DNA of 64,000 bases from contig OY282605.1 of assembly GCA_958298945.1 (NCBI GenBank), positions 3,991,811-4,055,810 of the forward strand, read 5' to 3'. The notes under the pieces are model-generated. The model made no database searches and was not told the DNA's origin. It saw nothing but the letters and a program-made list of their open reading frames with translations. The position numbers were made by a program, and so were the translations under genes. Of this stretch, positions 1 to 11,969 are shown in pieces (position 1 is the first letter of the stretch; every line of letters starts with the position of its first letter). Source of the DNA: Atherix ibis. Lineage: Eukaryota > Arthropoda > Insecta > Diptera > Athericidae.

Positions 1-955
1 TTATTGCTGTTGTAAGGTTTAAGTCGATAAATCTCGTTTTTTTTTGCACATTTATTTTTGCACATTTTCTAATTTTATCAGAATTTTATTTTTTATAAGT
101 TTATCTTTTTAAAAATACCAAGTTTTAAATGATTTTTATTGTGATTTAATTAAAATGCAACCGTTAAGAATTAATACCAACAATAAAAATGGCCGAGAAA
201 TTAATATAATTTCTATGGTTTATTGGTGGTATTTTCTACAACAATAAAAAAAATAACTTAAAATTGAATGAAAAAATGTATTTAAAAGAGTAAGCGAAAA
301 GGGGGGAGGAGGGTCTGGATGTTCTTGAAGTAATAAAAACGAAAACGTTGTCTTATATTGTTTGGGATGAGTTGAAGATGTTCTGTTCGTTAATTGCAAT
401 GCGTCCAGAATGCTCTAAGCTTTTTCCATAGTTTAGTCGTAAATTTAGTTACACATATATTGAGGGAGGAATTGAAAGATTTTTGCAGGGAAAAAAATGT
501 GTGGGCAGTTCACAAGTGCAATTGCGAACTCAACGAGTTCCCTCTTCGTTCGCAGACGGTTGTTATTGTCGTTGAAGTAGGTAGGGTCTTCCCCATTAGC
601 GGTTGGAATTATGGATGTTAGGGAAAACGATGGTTGTGAAGGGCCAGAGGGGGTTGGCACTGCAACAAGTCATTGACGTTGAATTATTAAATTACAGGCT
701 GGACAGTGCACAATGGATTATAAGTTGGGGCAGTTCCCTTCTTGCTTGAGAATATTTATTTTTTTGATGTTTTATTTTTAAATGAAAAGTTTTTATTTTG
801 CTTTCGTGAATTTGTTTTTGATAGGAGATTGAAGGGGGGTGGTAGTGGAAATATACAAACGGAATTGGATCTGCAATAGACCCAACATAAAAAAAATTGA
901 TTCTTGCGCGAAAAATTCAATTAAAAAGTATTTTTTAATAATTTTCAAAAAGAAA
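1..955. other. noncoding AT-rich stretch
   Basis: No coding signal. Short open frames on both strands overlap each other and match nothing I recognise. There is a G-rich patch near 300-320 and long A and T runs towards the right edge, just before the minisatellite. Confidence 0.6.
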
Positions 956-959
956 AAAA

Positions 960-1484
960 AACAAACAAAACAGATGGCGTTACTGGTCAGGGTATTTTTT
1001 TAAAGACAGATGGCGTTACGGTACGGAGTAATTTTTTAGAAAAGAAAGCATTACGGAACGGGGTATTTTTTTATGGAGCATAGCGTTGCGGGACGAGGTA
1101 TTTCCTTAAGGGCAGATAGCATTACGGCACAGGGTATTTTTTTTTAAAGACAGATGGCGTTACCGAACAGGGTATTTTTTGAGAGAAGTAAACATTACGG
1201 AACGGGGTATTTTTTTGACGGGAGATAGCATTATGAAATGAGGTATTTCCTTTAGGGCAGATGGCGTTCGGGTCTGGGTATTTTTTAAAAGACAGATGGC
1301 GTTACGGAACAAGGTATTTATGAGAGAAGATAGCATTACGGAATGGGGTATTTTTTGACGGGAGATAGCGCTACGGGACGAGATATTTCCTTAAGGGTAG
1401 ATGTCGTTACCGGTCAGTATTTTTTTAAAAAACAGATGGCGTTACGGAACAGAGTATTTTCTTTAGGGTAGATAGCGTTACGGG
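960..1484. repeat. 35-bp minisatellite array, copy 1
   Basis: About 15 head-to-tail units of roughly 35 bp. Each has a GCGTTACGG or GCATTACGG block followed by GGGTATTTTTT and a purine-rich AGGGCAGAT block. Units diverge by point changes and 1-3 bp indels. The same family recurs in the same orientation at 18.48-19.34 kb. The right edge runs directly into a tRNA-derived SINE relic. Confidence 0.9.
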
Positions 1485-1560
1485 ATGTCTGGACCGGTAG
1501 ACAACCATCCAAGGACTCGTAAGTTTGAATTCCGCTAGGGCGTGGTGCTACGTTAATAAT
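1485..1560 (+). mobile_element. tRNA-derived SINE relic, copy 1
   Basis: This aligns with the better copy at 16072-16207. Shared blocks are ATG(T)CTGGAC, a B-box-like AGTTTGAATTC at 1522-1532, and GGTGCTACG(T/C)TAATAA. The part holding the A box is missing, apparently replaced by the end of the minisatellite. The downstream tail (AAAGTAAAATGGAAAGAAAA) is present and forms the left arm of the hairpin at 1555-1660; in the other copy the tail appears only in the complementary orientation. Identification rests on comparing the two copies. Confidence 0.6.
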
Positions 1561-1660
1561 GGGAGAAGAAAATTAAAGTAAAATGGAAAGAAAAGTAATT
1601 CGAGGATTTCCCATAATCACTTTTCTTTCCATTTTACTTTAATTTCCTTCTCCCATTATT
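1555..1660. repeat. long hairpin (42-bp arms)
   Basis: Arms at 1555-1596 and 1619-1660 are inverted complements with one mismatch in 42, around a 22-nt loop. The arm sequence is the SINE tail, so the structure looks like an inverted duplication of that tail. Confidence 0.95.
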
Positions 1661-1774
1661 CTTTGTCAACAAATGGCTTAGAATAATATATTTCAGTACT
1701 AATATTACTTGAAATGAGAACAAACAACAAAAATAACAAACAAATAAATCTGGTGAAAGGAAAATTCTGGTCTA

Positions 1775-2445
1775 AAACCTTACAATTGCAACACAAATTG
1801 ATTGTTTTTATATATGGCAACTCTAACTTTAGATGCGTAGTACTAAACCCCAATAGAAATGAGGTTCTTTTAATCGAAAATTGTTCAAAAACCCTAAATT
1901 TGCAATGCTGAAAATTATTGCCGCGTATGGCAACCCTAAATTGCATGTTTTTGTTATGGCAACCCTAATTTTAGATGCGCAGTACAAAACCCTAAGAGAA
2001 ATGACGTTATTTTAATCGAAAATTATTCAAAAACCCTAAATTTTCAATGCAGAAAATTATTGCCGCTTATCAACCCTAAATTGAATGTTTTGTGTATGGC
2101 AACTCTAATTTTAGGTGTGCAGAAATAAACCCTAAGAGAAATGAGGTTATTTTAATCTAAAATTATCCAAAAACCCTAAATATTCAATGGAGAAAATTAT
2201 TGCCGCATGTGGCAACCCTAAATTGAATTATTTTGTGTATGACAACCCTAATTTTAGGTGTGCTGAAATAAACCCTAATGCAGAAAATTATTGCCGCATA
2301 TTGCAACCCTAAATTGCATGTTTTTGTCTATGGCAACTCTAATTTTAGATGCGCAGTTAAGAGAAATGAGGTTATCTAAAATTATCCAAAAACCCTAAAT
2401 ATTCAATGGAGAAAATTATTGCCGCATGCGGCAACCCTAAAGTGC
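1775..2445. repeat. ~140-bp tandem repeat, about five units
   Basis: The block GAAAATTATTGCCGC recurs at 1910, 2052, 2192, 2283 and 2411. Between copies lie AACCCTAAAT, GGCAACTCTAATTTTAG and AGAGAAATGAGGTTATTTTA in fixed order. Full spacings are about 128-142 bp; one unit is shortened to 91 bp. Short open frames here are side effects of the repeat. Confidence 0.85.
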
Positions 2446-4235
2446 GAAATGAGCGCAAAACTCATAAATCGTGAACCGAACGAAACAATTTTCACGAATA
2501 TTATTGCCAATAGAAAAATTCATTCTGACTCAGGAAAATGTTTATTATTATTTTTTATAATTTTCGAATATTAAAGCAATAATTCTTTTGAATAAATAGA
2601 AAGCGAAATTATGCATAAATAAATATATTCAAAATAAGTACAATTATGGTGAAAAAAATAAAGTAAATAATGAGGACAGAAAAAACGCCATTTTTCATTT
2701 GTAAAACCAACAAAACAACACAACGCGTTTTTGTGTGTAAAGAGAAATAATGAATAAATTGTTAACTAATCGAAAAGAATAAAAAAATATTATTTAAAAA
2801 AATAAATAATATTTTTTTATTCTTTTCGATTAGTTCACCACAAAATAAACCCCAACGATTATTTTTTTCGTTTGTTGACATTTGTGTTCATATTGTTGGC
2901 GTACGTACAATTGCCTACAATTTCTTGACTGATATTTAGCATAATTTGCATAGGTCGACGTTCGAAATGTTCTCGTTTTATTGTATAAACGATCTTGAGC
3001 CGATTAGAAGGTCTACTTTAGTTGTTGTTCACTGTTGTTTGCATGTTTTCTCCCATTTGTCCTTGTCGATGCGTCAAAACAGTAAAGCACCCTGCATTAC
3101 CTTAGCTACCGGATGCTGAAACAAAGTACAATCAATTTGCGGGTTTTCGTCAAATCATTTTTAAAAAAAAGCAATTTATTTTTTGCGAGTCAATCCCTTA
3201 GACTCATTTGCTTTATAAACTACATCTAAGTGCGGTTCTTGTACTTACCACGCAGGAAAAGTTATACTAAACAGACTCCAACGACAAAGGCGCGCACAAT
3301 TTTAGAATAATTTCTCTTAAGAAAAATGCATTTCTTTGTTGACTTTTACAACATTTTTAACAACAAACTTGCCTGATCAACAAAGTAACTGAGAAAAAGT
3401 TCAAAAAAAAAATAAAGGAACTGAGAAATCTTTACGGATAAGTTAGACATCCCCCTTTTAAGATAGGAAACACGGTGAGAAATAGAACCTATTTATGGAT
3501 ATTTCGAATAACCTTGCGATCTTTTATGTTTGCATGCAACATTTTCGCAACAATGTAAATGCAGAGCGATCTCGATGATAGTTAATAGTGCATAAGTTCA
3601 AAAAGTCACATGCAACGACCCATCTCATTAAAGGGGAAAATATTTTTAAAAGCATTTAGGAGAGGGTAGGGGGGGGGGGGTGGCTTGTGGTTCGTATATT
3701 TCTTATAATTTGCAATTGGTTTTCTTTTATCAACAAAAAAATAATCTAATTTTGAGCTCCTTTTAAATTTTTTTTGTTGTAAATAAATTGATTTTTACTC
3801 AAAAGTATTTTCTTTTAAAATTTTTTTTACTATATTTTAAATATAAAAAAAATTCAATAAATAATGTCCAAAATACTTTGATTTTCAATATAAAACCGGG
3901 AAAATTAATCTTTATGGGACTGTATAAATCTGGGCACATTTGGACAGAAAAGACCGAAATCTGTTGAGAGTCGGTAATGCAATGCTAATTAAGATTAGCT
4001 GATCCGTAAATATATTGTAATAAAACAAAACAAAAAAAAACAAAAAACAATTGGATAGAAAAGTAACCAAGAAAACTGATCACGCTAAACTCATTTAAAA
4101 GCAAAAACGTAGTGGCGTCGTTTATGGTCGGGGGTTCTTTTTATAAATGTCATTTTATGCTTTTTCTGAGAGGTTTTTTTTTTAAAATTATATTTTGTTT
4201 TGTTTTAAACATTACTAAAAATATATATTTTGTTT
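2446..4235. other. noncoding stretch
   Basis: Apart from the perfect palindrome at 2764-2835 and a run of 11 G near 3670, I see no gene, RNA or mobile-element signature here. Confidence 0.5.
2764..2835. repeat. perfect 32-bp inverted repeat
   Basis: Arms 2764-2795 and 2804-2835 are exact reverse complements (each begins or ends with the AACTAATCGAAAAGAAT block) separated by 8 nt. Such an arm is long enough to extrude a cruciform, or to fold as RNA if transcribed. Confidence 0.95.
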
Positions 4236-4419
4236 TTAAAAAAACCTGCAAATCCATTCGGTTACTAAAAAAGTATCCGATATGACAGCTGTCAAACATA
4301 AATTATTATCTAAACTAAACTGACTTTTGTTTAGTCTAAAATTTGCCATTTTCATAAAGTATGATTTAAGAACGCGGTGAAATTGTAAAAACTTAGTTGC
4401 TGTATTAGCAGGATTTATC

Positions 4420-4860
4420 CAATAAACAAAATTGCCATAAATAGGGCTCTGAAAACCCACAAGTGACTGTAGAGAAGCCATTGTATCCGCGAAAAGTAAT
4501 TGTTGTGAGGCTTCTGCTCTAAAGATATTATTGGTTAGTATTTCTTCGAAAAGACCAGCTACAATTAATTCTGGGCATTTTTTTCATCGGAACTTCAAGA
4601 TTTTAATCCGGATCATTTGTGGTTTCCACAAGATGGCACCAAAACCCACAAAACACTACAAATTTTGACTTTAATTAAGCAAACAGTTCCCCGGATGCGT
4701 AATGTCGAGATTTGGAGAGGTCAATTGGTAGTCTCCAAGATCCTACGATTTAACGCCTTTCAACTTTTTTTAGGGGGGGTGGTGGGAGGTTGTTGTTAGA
4801 TCTTGTGACTATTTTTACTTTGTGCTATGCCGTAGGACCTTTTCTTATAAAGCTACCTTA
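4420..4860 (+). pseudogene. relic of IS630/Tc1/mariner-type transposase, copy A
   Basis: A dead fragment of a cut-and-paste transposase, common in insect genomes, whose products carry a catalytic DDE/D triad. Reading + strand frames, 4431 onward gives NKQNCHK, a stop, then GSENPQVTVEKPLYP, the block that normally follows the first catalytic region. From about 4590 a second frame gives DHLWFPQDGTKTHKT, matching the family's LWFQQDGAxxH block with the second aspartate. A degenerate SPRSYDLTPFNFFL region, which should hold the third acidic residue, follows in shifted frames. At least two frameshifts and several stops exclude function. No terminal inverted repeats were recognised. Copy B at 11.3-11.7 kb is the same family in the same orientation. 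Family assignment is from remembered motifs and is fairly secure; the subfamily is not. Confidence 0.75.
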
Positions 4861-7800
4861 AAGATCGTATTTGCGCAGGCAATTCCCAAACTATGAAGTC
4901 AAGTAATGACCCAAGCACGGAAATGTACAAAAAAGTCATTAACAATTATCCCAAAGGATGTTATAATCCGTGCATAAAATGGCAAAGTCGAAGCAATATA
5001 ATTAAATGTAATTTTTATTCGAAATCTAAATTTTTAGTTTATTTTATTTAATTTTACTTTCCGGCGAACGAATTGGATAACTCATTAGTAAAGTCACTTT
5101 TTGACAGCGCTGGGTCTACAATCCAAGAGCGTCGGTAATATAGTACTAATCAAATCAAGCTGAGATTGACAACTAAAAATTTCTATTTTTCATGTTGAGC
5201 TTATTTTGATGTATTAAACAAAAAAAAGCCAATTTTTTTTATGCTGAATTTTTTTAAAAATAAAAATTTTTTTGAGCAAAATTTCCGCTATTAAAAAAAA
5301 TTGTATATTAAAAAAAAATAATTTTTACATCTTAAGTGCATTATTGGATATTTTTTAATGGCGCACATATAATAATTTTATGATTTCTTTTGATTTATTA
5401 GCTTCAGTGAATATTTAAGAAAAGAAACTGACAATCAAAAACAATATGGCCGCTAATTGATTTGCCGCTAAATTCGAATGCGTTCATGTTCTACACGTGC
5501 ATTTTTTTTTTCATTTTTATTGAAATTTTGAAAATATGAAAAATTTTCTTGAATTCTTTTGACTAAATTTCAAATGACAAAAATAATTTATTATTCGAAA
5601 TAAAAAGGAATTTTTAACCTTCTTTTAATGGGATGCACAACGTGTTCTTGTTTACATTAAAATGTTCTTGAAAGATTTCTTTGCCTATCCTCCAGATATG
5701 CATTCATTTAACAACCATCACCCTCTCCTCCAACAAATCCCCCTCATTCAATCAATTTTATTAAAGTAAAATACACCAACAAAAAAAGTGTCTACAATTT
5801 TGTATTTGTGCTAAAAATGGAGAATAGAAGAATGTGCTATTAATTAAAGGAAAATTAATATGACACAATGAGGAATGGTTGGTGATTTATGTGTTAATGT
5901 TCTGTGCCAGTGGCGGCGCCGGATGATCAACAACCTACGGTGATATTTTGGGACGCTGTTGTCGTCTTCGCCACTTCCTCCAGACTTAGTAGCTTTGAAG
6001 TCGAAAATTGAGTTATTAAATCGTATAAAATAATACAAAGTAATAAAAAATAAAATCTGTTATTATTTTGTAAATTTTTATAAATTTTTGTGTGTGTTAT
6101 TGTTTTTTTTTCCATCATTTTAAATTCGCAAATTAATATGAAACTGGAATAAAAATATTGCGAAAAAAAGAAAATTTTCGTAAATTGCATAAAAAAGCGT
6201 GAATTCTCAAAACAGAAGCGAAATGAGGTCAAGTTTTTATACTGGCCTGATTGCTTGATAATAAAAAAAAAATTGTTGTTAGTTTTTATTTTCGTTTTTG
6301 CATCTGAGAATGATTTACATTTCGTTCTAAATTTGGGTCCTTTAACAATCATCACGGCGAGAGTTTTATTGAAAAGTGAAATTTTTATATTTATCGCTTG
6401 TGTGAGTAAATTCAAATTTTGTGTTATCTCGAGAAGGGAAAGGCGCGAAAGGCGGTAAATTTTTTAAAAATATATTTGTGGCCTAAAAAACATATTCGTT
6501 GTTGGATTTTTGGACTTTTTATTGATAGAAAGTAACTTAAAATTTATAATTTGATATGAAAATATTTTTTTTTCAAAGTTTTGATCTTAATTAATTGTCG
6601 TTATTATAAAAAATAAATTGTCTAACCGACAAAAACAGCTTTTAAGGCCAATGACAGTTTTTTTCAAACACTAAGATTTGAATCAGGGGCCATCTGTTGG
6701 TCAAAATTCTAATTTAAATTTTATTATTGATTAACCGACTTTTTTTTTTGCTTTTTCTCTTAGATTTAAGAAATTTCTCCACAAAATAAGAATAGAAAAT
6801 GAAAATTCAGCAATTTAACAAATAAAAATCAAAATTAATTCAAACATCTGAAAATATTTTTTTCCAATCGATTTACCAATCGCTAAAATTTGCATCAGCG
6901 CCATCTCTTTGAAAAACTCTAATTTAAATTTAACAAATGTCATCCACCATTACCAATTTTATTTGATATTTTACATTTGGTTGGAATCGTTCCACTTTCT
7001 TAAATAAAAAATTATACATTGTATATTTTTTTAACAATAAAGGAAAGAAAAAAAAACCAATAAAATTATTGAAAATTATCAATAATGAACTCGCAAAACG
7101 CCCTTGAAACAGATAGAAAACTACTCCGTTCGTAGCATGATTAATGTCCGAATGCACCATAAAACAAAAGTATTTCTTTTTTTAATTAAATTCATGTGCC
7201 ATTTTAGTAGAATTCCCTAGTGTGCCACTGAATGGCCCAAAACAAGAAATTTATCGGAGCAACGCCGAAGGGATTCGATGGTCGGATGTGCTGTGTGATA
7301 TGGGGACCCCCATTTCATGATAATTTTCACATATCAGACGTAGACGAAAAGCAGACTCGACAATAAACAATGTGGTCATCGTTGCCATTAAAGCAAAATC
7401 CAAACAAAAAAAAGACAGCATAAATAAAAACGTGAATTGTGGTTGCGATTAAATTAAATCGAGAAAAAAAAACTTTCTAGAATGTGATGGCCTTAAATGT
7501 CTGTCACTCGCAGAATTGCAACCACAATCAGTCCAACTTCCAGCCAGAAAAGAGTTGATGGTGTTGTGTTGCAGTCAAAAATAAAATTTGTGTGTTTGTA
7601 TTGACCTTCATTACACAACTTGTCACATTTTATGTACAATTACTTGGCATATTTACATCAACAACAAAAAAAATCCAAAAATTTATTAAAGACCGAAAGA
7701 AAAAAAATTCGAGAATTTTTGGGCAAATATTGTTAAATAAAAACACCACACTTTTGTGCTCTTCAATTATAAAATTCAAGCATAATTTGCCGAAAATATG

Positions 7801-7880
7801 AACGTGCAAAAGCCAAAAAATTAATTTCAAAGTTCGTTAAATGCAAATGATTTTCGGTTGGTTGAATGCATCACCCGTCT
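4861..7880. other. noncoding AT-rich stretch
   Basis: Long A/T runs and no coding signal. The longest frame, a 162-codon minus-strand frame at 5927-6415, is rich in F, K, N and I as expected from random AT-rich DNA and has no recognisable motif. Confidence 0.55.
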
Positions 7881-9475
7881 ATGCAGAGAAACAAACAAAA
7901 GTAAACATTACTCTTAGATATGATAGCGAAATGGGATTGAGTTTTGAAGCGTTCTAAATAGTTACGCTTTTTCCAAAAATCCACAAAGCCGTCATGTTTT
8001 CATACATTCTAAAAGCTACCAAATTCCATTCCATCAGAAGAGCCATTCCTTTTAAGGCGTTCCTTACAATGCCGAAAGCCGCCATTTATTATTTCTTTCC
8101 GACAGTTTCCATATTTTTCCTTACAATGCCAATAGCCGCCATTTTGTATTACAAATGCCGATAGTCACCATTTTGTATTTCTTTATGAAAGTTGTCATGT
8201 TATTCTTCACAATGCCGATAGCCGCCATTTTTATTTTTGTCCAAATGTTGTCACGTTGTTCCTCGCAACGGTAGTAATCGCCATTTTTTATTTCTTTCCG
8301 AAAGTTTTTGCGGTGATCCTCACAATGCCAAAAGACGGCATTTTTAATTTTTTCCATAAGCGGGAATGATGTTCGTCACATTCCCAATTGTCGCCTTTTT
8401 TATTTATTTCCGAAAGTTTTCATATTTTTCCTTACAATGCCAATAGCCGCCATTTTGTATTTCAAATGCCGATAGTCACCATTTTGTATTTCTTTATGAA
8501 AGTTGTCATGTTATTCCTCACAATGCCGATAGCCGCCATTATTATTTCTTTCAGAAAGTTGACATTCTGTTCCTCATAGTGCCAATATCCGCCATTTTGT
8601 ATTTCTTTAAAGTTGTATTGATGTTCCTCACAATCGTAGTAACCGCCATTTTGTATTTATTACCGACAGTTTTCATGTTTTTACTTACAATGACAGTAGC
8701 CATCATTTTGTTTTTATAAATGCCGATAGTCACCATTTTGTATTTCTTTCTGAAAGTTTTCATGTTTTTCCTTACAATGCCGATAGCCGCCATTTTTATT
8801 TTTGTCCAAATGTTGTCACGTTGTTCCTCGCAACGGTAGTAATCACCATTTTTTATTTCTTTCCGAAAGTTTTTGCGGTGATCCTCACAATGCCAAAAGA
8901 CGGCATTTTTAATTTTTTCCATAAGCGGGAATGATGTTCGTCACATTCCCAATAGTCGCCTTTTTTATTTCTTTCCGAAAGTTTTCATGTTTTTCCTCAC
9001 AATCCCAATAGCCGCCATTTTTTATTTCTTTCCAAAAGTGGGGATAATGTTCGTCACAATCTCGATGGGCGCCATTTTTTATTTCTTTCCGAAAGTTTTC
9101 TTGTTTTTCCTCACAGTGCCAATAGGCACTATTTTTTATCTCTTTCCGAGCGTTTTTACGGTTTCCCTCACAATACCAATAGCCGCCATTTTTAACTTTT
9201 TCCAAACGTTGCCACGTTGTTCCTCCCAATGCCAATAACCGCCATTTTTTATTTTTTTCCGAAAGTTTTTGCGGTGATGATCCACACAATGTCAATAGGT
9301 GCCATTTTTATTTCTGTTCGAAAGTTAATGGTGTTCCTCTCAATCCCAATAACCGCTATTTTATATATTTCCAAACAAACAACCGCCATCTTTCGGATCT
9401 ATGAAAAGAGTTACCATATTTTACAAACACTTCAAAGCCCATAACATGAGTTGCGCTATTTTGTGCTGTACTAAA
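7881..9475 (+). repeat. complex GCCGCCATTTT repeat element, copy 1 (57-bp internal array)
   Basis: A left segment of about 200 bp, beginning ATGCAGAGAAACAAACAAA, is followed by about 20 units of a 57-60 bp tandem repeat. The unit is roughly TTCCTCACAATGCCAATAG, then CCGCCATTTTTTATTTCTTT, then CCGAAAGTTTTC. A right segment ends near TTTTGTGCTGTACTAA. Both ends and the array are repeated at 11970-12825. The unit length is a multiple of three and lacks stops, so open frames appear on both strands; these are not genes. About 14 units hold an exact CGCCAT core. Confidence 0.85.
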
Positions 9476-9835
9476 AATTACCATTTAACATACTATCTTC
9501 AGACCAGCTTTTCTTCATACCATTTTTTAGACCCTTAAAATCCTCTATTTTTCATATCATCCTAAGATGGCAGCACTCCAAAATTCGTCATATTTTAGGC
9601 ATTCGAAAAAACCGTTTTAGACCGGCATTCCAAAAGTAACAAACGAATCCGCTTTGTTTGACAATTTTCTATATCATCCCTGGAATTTCCATGCTTTGCC
9701 TTATGGAATTTTTCAGAACACAACAAAAGCCGCCATTCTATTTTCAAATCTGCAAAAATTCCTTTAAAGAAGCTTATTTTTCAGACCATTTTCGCCATGT
9801 TTCGACGCATTCTAGCCATACACACCTTTAATGGC
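9476..9835 (+). repeat. probable degenerate tail of the GCCGCCAT repeat element
   Basis: Scattered blocks such as CAACAAAAGCCGCCATTCT and TTTTTCAGACCATTTTCGCC resemble reverse complements of the array at 14.9-17.6 kb. This suggests copy 1 extends through here in decayed form. Confidence 0.45.
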
Positions 9836-11140
9836 TGAATTTGTTCACGGTCATATAAGGCGCAATGCAGTTTACACAGTAAAATCCATATTTAATCACT
9901 CTCGCCTTTGGTTCGTTCTTCAAGTTTTTTTTTGGTTCCATGAACTTTGATCAAATTGAATCTCTGCCACTCCGGTCCACCTGCAATTATCGAATTGAAA
10001 CCAAGTGTAACTCCTGTTTGCTTGCAAATAAACATAATCAAAATGCAGAAAAACAAAATTTAAAAAAGAAGGAATCATCCTCACTTACTTATTTAATTTG
10101 TTTTGTCTGTCCGTATCGGCGTTGCAGGTTATTTGCACTTAAATGCCGTCTGCGACATTGTTTTCTTTAACCAAGCAGCTCTCATCATACCGTGACTATT
10201 TATTTATTATTTGATTTGAATTGATGTAAATGAAAATAAATACGAACATAACAAAATTCATAATAACAAAGATTTGTTTATTATTTCGAATCAGTTTACA
10301 TTCAGCATTTACGAGTCGAGTAATGACCAGACACGATAATCGCGAAGCTATCATTGACACGAGACTGCACAAGACAGAAGCTAACAAAAAAATCATAATC
10401 AAAAACGAAATGGGAAAAAAAGTTTTAATCGAGTTCACTCGAACTAATAATGGGACATTCGTAGACACTCAATTCGGTGGTGGTCTTGTGCTAATACAGA
10501 TCGCTGACGTCACTTTCGGTCTGGTCAGCTCATCTACTTTGGTCTGACGTGATTTCGCCCACAAAAGGTCTTGTACTCAATGGAACCGATCTGATCGAGC
10601 GTATCGAATAACATAACCTAACCGACTGACCTATATCAGTCAATGGTGAAGAATATCTAATACAAAGTTCAGCCAATAATTGGCATCGTGCTAATGATCC
10701 CCCGCACATCTCGGTTTTCGTCAAATCGGAGTTGACTAACTATTTCGGCCAGACGTCTTGTCACCAACGTCGTCCGTTAGTCTGTTCTGTCACCAATTCA
10801 GTGATTTCTTCTTCCTGTTATGTAAAATCCTCTGATCGAAAGCTATCCAACTGAAGGCGAATAACAAACGAAGACAAAAAAATTCTGACAACAAATTATT
10901 TCTAGTCCCCAGATTCAAACAGCTTAGACAGATTGACTTCTTTGTGACCCGCTTTGGTGTAGGGAATTTTCATTCAACCGAATCGCTTGAAAGAGTGTAA
11001 TTTGATAGCGTAATTTATTTTCAAATCTGATGAATGAATGGGGCCGTCTTTGGGATCATCATAAAAAAGCTCCAAAACATTTTTCTTATCAATTGTTTTT
11101 TTTTTTTGTTGGTGAAATTTTTATATTTGATTTATTAATT
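9836..11140. other. noncoding stretch with higher sequence complexity
   Basis: No gene recognised. Sequence between about 9940 and 10800 is less AT-rich than its surroundings and contains a full CRE palindrome at 10505-10512. Short frames here have no recognisable domain. Confidence 0.5.
10505..10512. promoter_or_regulatory. CRE-like site TGACGTCA
   Basis: Exact 8-bp CREB/ATF palindrome, with a second half-site TGACG about 40 bp downstream. One such match is expected by chance about once per 65 kb, so it is only a candidate. Confidence 0.2.
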
Positions 11141-11329
11141 GTTTATTGAAGAGGTTTTGGTTATTCAAGGGGAATATTTTTAGCTGCAATAATAGTCATT
11201 TTGTAGTTCGGAAAGTGCACACCTCTGATTTTAACACCTGTCCAAGGTGGCAGTTGTTAAGGTTTTGCCATTTTTTCTTTAGAAGATTAATTGGTAATTC
11301 TGCTGAAGCCAAATTGTTCGCTTTAAGAG

Positions 11330-11730
11330 GAAAATGTAGTCTTCAGAAATATGGCTTATTTGTAGCAAAATTTTCAAATATGGGGCTCTCAAAAACCACA
11401 AGTAACTGCGGATAAACCATTGTATCCGAAGGTCTCTTCTTTGAAAATGATGAAGAACAGATTGCTACCGTCAATTCTCAGCGCTATAACAGTGTCGTAA
11501 CCGATTTTTTTTGCTCTGAATTTTGAAGATTTTAATGTGGATCATATGTGGTTTCGACAAGATACCGTCACAAGCCCCACAACACAACTAATTTTGACTT
11601 TATTAAACATAAAGTTCCTAGGACGACTTATTTCGAGATTCGTTGTTTTCAATTGCCCTTCAAGATCGTACGATTTAACACCGTTGAATTACAAGGAAAT
11701 ATCGTATTTACGCATACAATTTAAATAGCA
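11330..11730 (+). pseudogene. relic of IS630/Tc1/mariner-type transposase, copy B
   Basis: Same family and orientation as the fragment at 4.4-4.9 kb, broken by frameshifts and stops. Near 11370 one frame gives IWGSQKPQVTADKPLYP, then FENDEEQIATVNSQRY, the family's segment ahead of the second catalytic block. The frame from 11537 gives DHMWFRQDTVTS and then LGRLISRF and CPSRSYDLTPLNYK. This matches LWFQQDGAxxH through WPPRSxDLTPxDFFLW with the last aspartate replaced by asparagine. It cannot encode an active enzyme. The terminal repeats were not found, and the sequence upstream to about 11140 may belong to the same element but is too decayed to align by eye. Confidence 0.75.
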
Positions 11731-11969
11731 AAATCCTCCGATTAATATCTCAATTACAGCTTTAAATGTGAATAACAATCATCGAAGATGAAGAAATGGT
11801 TTATTGAAAGAAATAAAGTAAAAAGTTTTGATTAAAAAAATGTTTAATAAGATTTATGATTTCCTTAATTACGATAATAAATAACCTTTTAATGGTTTGA
11901 TTCGTATGCGCAGTATTTCAAGTCTGACTTGATACTAACTGGCTATTGGCACATGTATCAGAGAGATCA

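Noticed and set aside
1775..2445. telomere-like AACCCTAA motifs
   Set aside because: They occur once or twice per ~140-bp unit and not in tandem, and flies generally lack simple telomere repeats; this is a property of the repeat unit.
5927..6415. 162-codon minus-strand frame
   Set aside because: F/K/N/I composition typical of random A/T-rich DNA, with no motif.
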